Shown: in pieces, positions 1 through 5,651 of the stretch
Layout of the letters: each line of letters opens with the position of its first letter
Position numbering within the stretch: the stretch's first letter is position 1
Origin: Firm-04 sp045642925
Lineage (GTDB): Bacteria; Bacillota; Clostridia; Oscillospirales; Ruminococcaceae
Reading direction: 5' to 3'
NCBI GenBank assembly: GCA_045642925.1
Contig: JAZUJW010000112.1
Location: forward strand, 1 to 17,355
DNA length: 17,355 nt
The notes under the pieces: generated by a model
What the model saw: only the letters and a program-made list of their open reading frames with translations
Told to the model about the DNA's origin: nothing
Databases searched by the model: none
Position numbers and translations under genes: made by a program

Positions 1-119
1 AGATAAATCACGATTTGCAGCGATTTCAGCACTGCTACCACCATCAGCAGCACATAGAGTACCGTTGTTGCTTTTTTAGCCGCAGATGCGGTCTTTTGCA
101 ATTTTGTCATATCAGCCAT
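1..119 (-). CDS. Partial hypothetical membrane protein (5' end only)
   Basis: The start codon and about 39 residues are visible; the rest lies outside the window. The reading begins MADMTKLQKTASAAKK and continues into a hydrophobic stretch (TTVLYVLLMVVAVL) that looks like a first membrane helix. A strong AAGGAGG ribosome binding site at 130-136 supports this start, and it overlaps the stop codon (135-137) of the upstream gene, so the two are very probably cotranscribed and translationally coupled. The family cannot be named from so short a piece. As it follows a DUF2975-like gene, a related small membrane protein is possible, but this is only a guess. Confidence 0.6.
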   Translation of the reverse strand, partial: MADMTKLQKTASAAKKATTVLYVLLMVVAVLKSLQIVIY

Positions 120-134
120 GTGATTCAAACCTCC

Positions 135-1127
135 TTACAGCATCTCATCCGATTGCTTCTGCAATTTTGCTGCGTGACCGAAAATCGCAGAAAGTACAAG
201 TAAAATGATGCATACCACAGGATTCAGATGCGATATTTCCACCGTAATATTCGAATTCGGATACGAAATGATCGACATGAAATCTGCCGTCCCCGTTGCA
301 GATGATGGCATCTGATTCAAGATATTCAAAATCAGGTTTCCTACAAACATCACACCGTATAAAATACCGAGAATACGCATTTTGGGAGCGCAATCCGCAG
401 CAAACGGCGTGTCATTCTCAATATGCCGCATAATGCTGAACAACAGCAGCAGCACGCAAATTGAGAGGATGCAGCTGATCATCGAAAGCAACAGGAGCGC
501 AATATAAAACTGCGGTGGCTCACGAAGCAGAAGCTTCATGCCGAGTATCACTATGAGCACGAAATAACCAATGGAGAAAATCACTGAGCAAATGCGGATC
601 GGTTTTGCAATTTTTGCGCGGGTTTCCTGATTGGAAATGCCAAGTATCGCACTGCGATTCTTGCTTTGCGATGCCACGTAGAACTCCAGCGCACTGAAAA
701 CCGCCATTACCGCAATCAGAAAATCTGCGGCGTAAGTTGTGACTGTTTGAAACAGATTCAAATTCGAGGCCCTTTCAATCGGGACGAACCATTGTGAAAA
801 TACACCGATGAGCGAGTCACTCGAATTGCGGAGTACAAATGCGAAATAAAATGTCAGGAAAATCACGGTAATACGCGGAGCAATGCTCTCCGCGAAGGTT
901 TTTCCACTGCGCATATCGGCAAACACGATTTTCACATGGGAAATGCACCATGTCAGCAGCGCAAACAATGCCGCTTTGAATATGCCGAATACCACAGCCA
1001 TGAGAACGTACTCCGTGGTGAGGATACCGACAAAAATGACGGTTACGAAAATCATGGCAATTGCCGCAATCTGCCCGAACTGCCATAGTTTCGGGAGCAC
1101 TTTTTCCAGTTCATTCGTATGTTTCAT
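135..1127 (-). CDS. DUF2975-like integral membrane protein, double length
   Basis: A 330-residue, very hydrophobic protein with roughly eight predicted membrane helices and no signal peptide. Two similar motifs occur after membrane segments: GKTFAESIAPRI (75-86) and NDTPFAADCAPKMRI (238-252). They share the pattern F-A-x3-A-P-x-(M)-R-I and resemble the G/D-x-PF motif of DUF2975 proteins, which are normally about 160-180 residues long, so this looks like a duplicated or fused form. The function of the family is not established. The start at 1127 has a GAGGTGA ribosome binding site (about 1134-1140). The gene has its own promoter (1225-1253) and a leader of about 90 bases, and is followed by a second membrane-protein gene in the same operon. 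The family assignment rests on motif resemblance only; the membrane topology is more secure. Confidence 0.6.
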   Translation of the reverse strand: MKHTNELEKVLPKLWQFGQIAAIAMIFVTVIFVGILTTEYVLMAVVFGIFKAALFALLTWCISHVKIVFADMRSGKTFAESIAPRITVIFLTFYFAFVLRNSSDSLIGVFSQWFVPIERASNLNLFQTVTTYAADFLIAVMAVFSALEFYVASQSKNRSAILGISNQETRAKIAKPIRICSVIFSIGYFVLIVILGMKLLLREPPQFYIALLLLSMISCILSICVLLLLFSIMRHIENDTPFAADCAPKMRILGILYGVMFVGNLILNILNQMPSSATGTADFMSIISYPNSNITVEISHLNPVVCIILLVLSAIFGHAAKLQKQSDEML

Positions 1128-1150
1128 AATGTATCACCTCATGGATAAGA

Positions 1151-1195
1151 TTGTACAGCGGGTACAAAGGCAGGAATGCAACCTCCTGCAAGGAG
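1151..1195 (-). promoter_or_regulatory. Hairpin-rich leader of the DUF2975-like operon
   Basis: The untranslated leader between the promoter and the start at 1127 contains a perfect inverted repeat TTGTAC-N5-GTACAA (1151-1167). It also contains two overlapping, mutually exclusive stems: GCAGGA (1170-1175) with TCCTGC (1184-1189), and CTCCT (1183-1187) with AGGAG (1191-1195). These could be an operator or alternative RNA folds. No known riboswitch or leader family is recognised. Confidence 0.3.
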
Positions 1196-1224
1196 CGCTT
1201 CCCTGTGTATCCTTTGTTGTGATG

Positions 1225-1253
1225 AGTATAACACAAAGATATACGTTTGTCAA
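1225..1253 (-). promoter_or_regulatory. Sigma-A promoter of the DUF2975-like operon
   Basis: On the minus strand the -35 is TTGACA (1248-1253, perfect) and the -10 is TATACT (1225-1230), with a 17-base spacer. Transcription would start near 1218, giving a leader of about 90 bases before the start at 1127. This separates the operon from the LytTR/DUF3021 pair upstream. Confidence 0.75.
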
Positions 1254-1258
1254 TAAGT

Positions 1259-1279
1259 ATTTAATGATTGTCGTTAAAT
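1259..1279. promoter_or_regulatory. 21-bp inverted repeat upstream of the -35
   Basis: ATTTAA (1259-1264) and TTAAAT (1274-1279) form a perfect inverted repeat with a 9-base centre, ending five bases upstream of the -35 of the DUF2975-like operon. The placement suits an activator or repressor site. The regulator is unknown; the AT-rich arms mean chance occurrence is possible. Confidence 0.3.
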
Positions 1280-1324
1280 TTCTAATAAAAAATATAAAAT
1301 GAGGATTTACAACCACAGGTGATT

Positions 1325-1474
1325 ATGCAGTATGAACAAGAGCCGCCCATCGGATATTGGATTTCACGCGGGGATAATCAACAAATATCGCAATTGATAC
1401 AACATAGAATCTTTTTCAGAATGCCTGACAATCCTGGTAGATTTAGCAGTCAGTGCAAACGTTTTATGATCTGA
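1325..1474 (+). CDS. Doubtful 49-residue ORF
   Basis: An ATG-to-TGA frame of 49 codons (starts MQYEQEPPIGYWISRG) lies on the plus strand in the gap between two minus-strand genes and overlaps the 3' end of the DUF3021 gene by 11 bases. An AGGTGA sequence sits only a few bases before the ATG, so the ribosome binding site is cramped. The composition is protein-like (Trp, Cys, Pro, many Gln/Arg) and has no hydrophobic segment. It is not recognised as any family. It may be a gene remnant or a chance ORF. Confidence 0.18.
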   Translation: MQYEQEPPIGYWISRGDNQQISQLIQHRIFFRMPDNPGRFSSQCKRFMI

Positions 1475-1877
1475 GACTACGATTCATTTTATTCACTTTC
1501 AGCTTTATCGGGATATAGATTGCAAGCCAGATCACGATAAAGCCTGCAAAAAAGATGATTGTGAAGATCCATACTCTGTTTAAGGGAATCCATCCGTTTA
1601 GCAGATAAATGCCAAGATAATCTATATATAATACCGCTGCCTGAATCAGTCCTGCGAAAGCCTTCGGAAGCGACTCGATCTGATACACAACAGATACCCC
1701 CGCCGCTATGAATGCCATCACCGTCGTGGAAATGATACCAAGAACAACCTGATCCACTGTAAGTGTTTCTACCACTCCTGCTGATTTCAATACAGCCCAC
1801 ACAATCGCCATGATCACAGGACCGCCCCATGCAGCTGCAAGACCTCTCTTGAAAAAATCCTTGATATTCTTTTTCAT
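1464..1877 (-). CDS. DUF3021 family membrane protein (LytTR partner)
   Basis: A 137-residue protein with four hydrophobic helices (about 18-36, 43-63, 72-95, 101-126) and a short basic C-terminus, matching the size and layout of DUF3021. These proteins are typically encoded directly after a small LytTR regulator. In the better-studied LytTR regulatory systems, the paired membrane protein holds the regulator inactive, so the inferred role here is a membrane-bound antagonist or sensor. Its ATG overlaps the regulator's TGA in an ATGA (1874-1877), and its AAAAGGAGG ribosome binding site lies inside the last codons of that gene, so the two are translationally coupled. No terminator hairpin was seen directly after the gene. 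Confidence 0.85.
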   Translation of the reverse strand: MKKNIKDFFKRGLAAAWGGPVIMAIVWAVLKSAGVVETLTVDQVVLGIISTTVMAFIAAGVSVVYQIESLPKAFAGLIQAAVLYIDYLGIYLLNGWIPLNRVWIFTIIFFAGFIVIWLAIYIPIKLKVNKMNRSLRS

Positions 1878-2314
1878 AACTTATACCTCCTTTTTAATTC
1901 AGCAAAACATCTTCTGGATATACATTCAGTGTATCCGCTGATAAAAACAGCATCTACTGCTCCTGAAAGCTGCACCTTGAATTTCATAATCTTCTTCCAG
2001 TTTGCAATCGCAGATTTGCTTATCCTTTCGAAATTTCCCGGAAGGTTCTGTTCAAGCTCATACAGCCTGTTTTTGATAAGATACTGCTTTCCGCCGTTGC
2101 ATACGGCGTAAGTTTTTTCCCCTTCGATGATGAAGCACTCGATCTCGTTTATACTGAGCATAATGATCTCATCTTCCCAATAAGCAGGCAGCTGATCTCT
2201 GTGGTCATCCTGCAAAACAAGTCTTTCAATCTGATCTACCAAAGGGGTTCTTTCATGTGCATTTACGATCACTTCCTCCTGACGGTTTTTGTCTATGAAC
2301 AATTTAAAGATCAT
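1874..2314 (-). CDS. LytTR family DNA-binding transcriptional regulator
   Basis: A 146-residue regulator without a receiver domain. Residues about 50-146 form the LytTR DNA-binding fold: the IMLSINEIECFIIEGEKTYA strand region, then YLIKNRLYELEQNLP, the hallmark FERISKSAIANWKKI (95-109), and the final CISRRCFAELKRR. The N-terminal 45 residues are a short non-receiver extension seen in LytTR/DUF3021 pairs. The start at 2314 is preferred over an upstream in-frame ATG at 2350, because GGAGGTG (2323-2329) is ideally placed for 2314 and the upstream ATG lies within the promoter region. The gene is cotranscribed with the DUF3021 gene. Direct repeats at 2377-2406 suggest autoregulation. Confidence 0.88.
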   Translation of the reverse strand: MIFKLFIDKNRQEEVIVNAHERTPLVDQIERLVLQDDHRDQLPAYWEDEIIMLSINEIECFIIEGEKTYAVCNGGKQYLIKNRLYELEQNLPGNFERISKSAIANWKKIMKFKVQLSGAVDAVFISGYTECISRRCFAELKRRYKL

Positions 2315-2338
2315 GTTTTTTTCACCTCCACTGTTTGT

Positions 2339-2367
2339 ATTATATACCATTTCTGATCATTTGTCAT
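2339..2367 (-). promoter_or_regulatory. Promoter of the LytTR/DUF3021 operon
   Basis: Minus-strand -35 ATGACA (2362-2367) and perfect -10 TATAAT (2339-2344) with a 17-base spacer. The predicted start near 2332 leaves a leader of under 20 bases before the start codon at 2314. Confidence 0.7.
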
Positions 2368-2376
2368 TAAAAATCG

Positions 2377-2406
2377 GTATTCGGTTTTTTTTTTGAGGTA
2401 AACGGT
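2377..2406 (-). promoter_or_regulatory. Putative LytTR direct-repeat binding site
   Basis: Read on the minus strand, ACCGTTTAC (2398-2406) and ACCGAATAC (2377-2385) are 9-base direct repeats separated by 12 bases, the spacing typical of LytTR-box pairs bound by AgrA/ComE-like dimers. The distal copy matches 8 of 9 positions of the published degenerate LytTR consensus as I recall it. The pair ends about ten bases upstream of the -35 of the LytTR gene itself. A third ACCG lies at 2375-2378. Confidence 0.5.
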
Positions 2407-2522
2407 ATGTTTATTGAGGACTGCGGGCAGACAATCCGCATTTGAGATAAAAATGATTGACGTTGCAAGCATAATGGACAAGTATATCCATCCAGCTGAA
2501 TGACTACTTTATCTACAAACTG

Positions 2523-2556
2523 AATCGGGAGAGCGAATGATGCTCTCCCGATTTTT
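2523..2556. terminator. Rho-independent terminator-like hairpin
   Basis: AATCGGGAGAGC (2523-2534) pairs perfectly over 12 bases with 2542-2553 around a 7-base loop. The T-run (ATTTTTC) is on the plus strand, while on the minus strand the stem is followed by a poorer ATTCAGTTTG. It lies about 70 bases after the stop of the minus-strand repeat protein and is its likely terminator. No plus-strand gene feeds it, so a lost plus-strand gene is another reading. The stretch between 2407 and 2522 shows no supported gene. Confidence 0.6.
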
Positions 2557-2625
2557 CATTTGTTTTCTGTATCCGTCAGACAGTCCCCTGCTGAGTCGTG
2601 CTGCAAATAGCACACGCAAAACCTT

Positions 2626-5292
2626 TTACACGGTTGCATTTGAGAGAATGGACGCCCAGTCCGCTTCACCATTCAGCAGCGTGGTTGCGTAATACCGCAG
2701 CACGTATGTGGCATCCAGAGTATCAACTGTGCCGTTTGCATCCACATCAGCAGCCTGGGTTTTGCCGGGCGTAAAGGTGGATGGTTGACTTAACAGTGCT
2801 GTCGTGGCGTATTCTATCAGAATCTTCGTTGCATCAATATCGGTGATCTGGCTGTCAAAGTTGACATCACCTTGCAAAGGATTTTTTCGCTTGGTGTCGG
2901 AACTAAGCTCGCCCTTTTTGACATATCGGTTGTAATCCGTTTTGGTACAATAGATTTTTTTGAGCTGACATTCCGAAAACATCTCACTCATATTCGTGAC
3001 ATTGCTGATATCAAACCCACCGAGATTCAGCGCGGTCAATGTATGACAATCGTAGAACATAAGACGCATATCTGTGACATTTCTCGTATCAAACCCGCCG
3101 AGTTTCAGCGTGGTCAATGCTGTACAGTCATGGAACATGGAACTCATATCCGTAACGTTGCCGGTATCAAAGCCGCTAAGATCCAGCTTGGTCAATGCTG
3201 AGCAATAGTTGAACATAGAACTCATATCCGTAACGTTACTTGTATCAAAACTGCTGAGATCCAGCTTGGTTAACGCTGAGCAATTATAAAACATTTCATT
3301 CATATTCGTGACATTGCCTGTATCAAATCCACTGACGTCCAGCTGGGTTAATGCCGAGCAATTATAAAACATCGCATTCATATCCGTAACGTTGCTTGTA
3401 TCAAATCCACTGAGATCCAGCTTGGTTAATTTCAAACAATTATAAAACATAACATACATATTTGTGACGTTACTGGTATCCAGCATACTGACATCCAGAG
3501 ATTTCAATGCCTTGCAATTTGCAAACATATAGTTCATATCCGTAACTTTACTCGTATCCAACCCGCTGAAATCGAGCTTGGTCAGTTTCGTGCAGCCACT
3601 GAACATACTGCTCATATCTGTGACATTGGCGGTATCCAGTACGCTTATATCCAGTGTGGTCAATGCTTGACAACCACGAAACATACAGCTCATATCTGTG
3701 ACATTGGCGGTATCCAGCACGCTCAGGTCCAGTGCGGGCAATGCTTTGCAATTTGAAAACATCCAACTCATATTCTTCACTTTGCTTGTATTCATCCCGC
3801 TGAGATTCAATGTGGTCAGTTTTACGCAGTCACTGAACATACAGCTCATATTCGTGACGTTACTGGTATCCAGCACGCTGACATCCAGTGTGGACAATAC
3901 TTTGCAACTTCCAAACATACTGCTCATATCCGTAACATTACTCGTATCAATTCCACTGAAATTCAACTTGGTCAATGCCTCGCAGTAATCGAACATATTA
4001 CTCATATCCTTGACGCAGCTCGTATCAAACCCGCTCACATCCAGGGATTTCAATGTGTTACAGTGGTAGAACATTCCGGACATATTTGTGACTTTGCCCG
4101 TATTAAAATTGCTCAGATCCAGCGCAGCCAGTTTCTCGCAGTAATAGAACATACCGCTCATATTCGTGACGTTACTCGTATCAAATCCGCTCACATCCAG
4201 CTTGGTTACCGTTCCGCAGCCGTAGAACATATCGTTCATATCCTGAACGTTACTCGTATCCCATCCGCTGACTTTCAGCGCGGTCACTGCCCTACAACCG
4301 AAGAACATCCGACTCATATCCTTAACGTTACTCGTATCCCATCCGCTGACATTCAGCGCAGTCACTGCCTCACAACAGTAGAACATCCGACTCATATTCT
4401 TAACGTTACTCGTATTCCATCCGCTGACATTCAGCTTGGTCACAGCCTTGCATTCGTAGAACATACAGCGCAAATCCGTAACACTGCTGATATCAAATCC
4501 GCTGACATCCAGCGCAGTCACTGCCTCACAACCACTGAACATATAGCTTAAATCCGTGACTTTGCTCGTATCAAACCCGCTGACATTCAGCTTCGTCACT
4601 GTCTTGCAGTCGGAGAACATCAGGCTCATATTCATGACATTGCCGGTATCAAATCCGCTCACATTCAGCGCAGTCAATTTCCAGCAATCATAGAACATTC
4701 TGTTCATTTTCGTGACGTTCTTCGTATCAAATCCACTGACATCCAATGCGATCAGAGAATGACAGCTGTTGAACATACTGCTCATATCCGTGACTTTGCT
4801 CGTATCAAATCCACTGACATTCAGCTTTGTCAAATTCCAGCAATTATAAAACATTTCATTCATATTCGTGACGTTGCTGGTATCCAATGCAGAGCAGTCG
4901 ATTTCAGTCAGGTATGTCCTCATGTAATACAATTGGGAACAATCGGCTGGTGCAATGACCTTGCCGCCGTTTTCCGCATAGACATACAGCGTTGCACTCT
5001 CTGCATCAAATGCAGCTTGTACTGTTTCCGCTTCATTCAGCGGAATCACGGTGTCTGCTGCTGGCTTCTCCGTCACAAAACGGACAATCGCTGCTTTTGT
5101 ATCAGTTATCGCCCGCTGAAAAAGCGTCTTATCCATTGCGTCTGGAGATTCTTCCGGTGTATCCGACTGCGCTGCCTCCGCCGCATAGGTCAATTCCGAT
5201 GTAGCCTGCACAGCGATATTGCCCATAGGTACTGCATTTGCCAGAAGCATCAGGGCTGAGATGATTGCAAGCGTTTTTGTGAATGCTTTCAT
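2626..5292 (-). CDS. Secreted BspA/DUF285-type repeat protein with C-terminal dockerin
   Basis: An 888-residue secreted protein. Residues 1 to about 30 are a signal peptide (MKAFTKTLAIISALMLLANA, likely cut after VQA). After a roughly 100-residue N-terminal region, residues 131-779 hold 25 tandem 26-residue repeats of the form LDVSGFDTSNVTDMSSMF..C..LT, the DUF285 / Listeria-Bacteroides surface-protein repeat. Every repeat has the MF pair and a cysteine at repeat position 21. Residues about 806-875 form a type I dockerin with two calcium loops, DVNFDSQITDID (809-820) and DVDANGTVDTLD (849-860). The role is inferred as adhesion or binding on the cell surface or in a cellulosome-like complex; no enzyme domain is seen. 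The start has an AGGAGG site (5299-5304) and a good promoter. It is divergent from the next dockerin gene. Confidence 0.92.
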   Translation of the reverse strand: MKAFTKTLAIISALMLLANAVPMGNIAVQATSELTYAAEAAQSDTPEESPDAMDKTLFQRAITDTKAAIVRFVTEKPAADTVIPLNEAETVQAAFDAESATLYVYAENGGKVIAPADCSQLYYMRTYLTEIDCSALDTSNVTNMNEMFYNCWNLTKLNVSGFDTSKVTDMSSMFNSCHSLIALDVSGFDTKNVTKMNRMFYDCWKLTALNVSGFDTGNVMNMSLMFSDCKTVTKLNVSGFDTSKVTDLSYMFSGCEAVTALDVSGFDISSVTDLRCMFYECKAVTKLNVSGWNTSNVKNMSRMFYCCEAVTALNVSGWDTSNVKDMSRMFFGCRAVTALKVSGWDTSNVQDMNDMFYGCGTVTKLDVSGFDTSNVTNMSGMFYYCEKLAALDLSNFNTGKVTNMSGMFYHCNTLKSLDVSGFDTSCVKDMSNMFDYCEALTKLNFSGIDTSNVTDMSSMFGSCKVLSTLDVSVLDTSNVTNMSCMFSDCVKLTTLNLSGMNTSKVKNMSWMFSNCKALPALDLSVLDTANVTDMSCMFRGCQALTTLDISVLDTANVTDMSSMFSGCTKLTKLDFSGLDTSKVTDMNYMFANCKALKSLDVSMLDTSNVTNMYVMFYNCLKLTKLDLSGFDTSNVTDMNAMFYNCSALTQLDVSGFDTGNVTNMNEMFYNCSALTKLDLSSFDTSNVTDMSSMFNYCSALTKLDLSGFDTGNVTDMSSMFHDCTALTTLKLGGFDTRNVTDMRLMFYDCHTLTALNLGGFDISNVTNMSEMFSECQLKKIYCTKTDYNRYVKKGELSSDTKRKNPLQGDVNFDSQITDIDATKILIEYATTALLSQPSTFTPGKTQAADVDANGTVDTLDATYVLRYYATTLLNGEADWASILSNATV
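2962..4902 (-). repeat. 78-bp tandem coding repeats (25 units)
   Basis: The DNA coding for the 25 repeats has an exact 78-base period with no indel in the array until the last, one-residue-shorter unit. Neighbouring units share long near-identical stretches, for example the GTATCCCATCCGCTGAC blocks (plus-strand orientation) of the three SGW-type units around 4257-4430. This indicates growth by unit duplication. The periodicity also creates long antisense open frames that are not genes. Confidence 0.9.
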
Positions 5293-5332
5293 AAGATACC
5301 TCCTGTTCCGTTGCAGATTTGTAGATAGTGCA

Positions 5333-5361
5333 ATTATAGCATATCAGCAGAAAAAAATCAA
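5333..5361 (-). promoter_or_regulatory. Promoter of the 25-repeat dockerin gene
   Basis: Minus-strand -35 TTGATT (5356-5361), 17-base spacer, perfect -10 TATAAT (5333-5338) preceded by TGC, an extended -10. The leader is about 35 bases. Confidence 0.7.
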
Positions 5362-5535
5362 GAATCGGGAAATGAATAAACAAGGAATAAAGCAGCAACT
5401 GACGATGAGGGCTTTCCGGATATGGATGATAAAATGTCGAGCGGCTGTCCGCAGTGGACTGACAAAAGTGGATCTTAAGGCTATTTACTCGTATTTCATG
5501 ATTTTTACTAGTATACCCATTGGGGGACTGTTGCA

Positions 5536-5587
5536 CATCGCAATATCCGGCTTGTTTGTGCGTATCATCGCAATTTTTAGCTTGTAT
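5536..5587 (+). promoter_or_regulatory. Two 22-bp direct repeats, 30-bp period
   Basis: CATCGCAATATCCGGCTTGT (from 5536) and CATCGCAATTTTTAGCTTGT (from 5566) are imperfect direct repeats; the 22-base units 5536-5557 and 5566-5587 match at 17 positions, and the period is exactly 30 bases (about three helical turns). The second copy overlaps the weak -35 of the downstream dockerin gene. The layout fits activator binding on one face of the helix. The regulator is unknown. Confidence 0.4.
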
Positions 5588-5610
5588 TCACCTGAAATTT
5601 TCGTTACGAT
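5582..5610 (+). promoter_or_regulatory. Weak putative promoter of the GH11-like/LRR gene
   Basis: TTGTAT (5582-5587), 17-base spacer, TACGAT (5605-5610), giving a leader of about 35 bases. Both boxes are weak (3/6 and 4/6), which would fit dependence on an activator. An alternative pair, CTGACA (5459-5464) with TATTTA (5482-5487), also has a 17-base spacer. Nothing else supported was seen in the 5362-5535 stretch. Confidence 0.35.
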
Positions 5611-5651
5611 TAAGATGACCCCATTATTATCATCATTAAAGGAGGTTTCCC

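Noticed and set aside
1134..1316. 60-codon minus-strand frame upstream of the DUF2975-like gene
   Set aside because: It spans the promoter and leader hairpins of that gene and has no ribosome binding site; its start lies upstream of the -35.
2441..2510. Short plus-strand frame (reads AFEIKMIDVASIMDKYIHPAE) before the 2523 hairpin
   Set aside because: It has no start with a ribosome binding site and no family match I can name; it might be the tail of a lost gene, since the hairpin's T-run points the same way, but the support is too thin.
2872..4551. Several long plus-strand open frames antisense to the 25-repeat gene
   Set aside because: They arise from the exact 78-base period of the coding repeats, lack ribosome binding sites, and give low-complexity histidine/isoleucine-rich products.
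2962..4902. Regular repeats that might suggest a CRISPR array
   Set aside because: The period is 78 bases with no unique spacers, and the whole array is one open frame of a known surface-repeat type; no cas genes are near.
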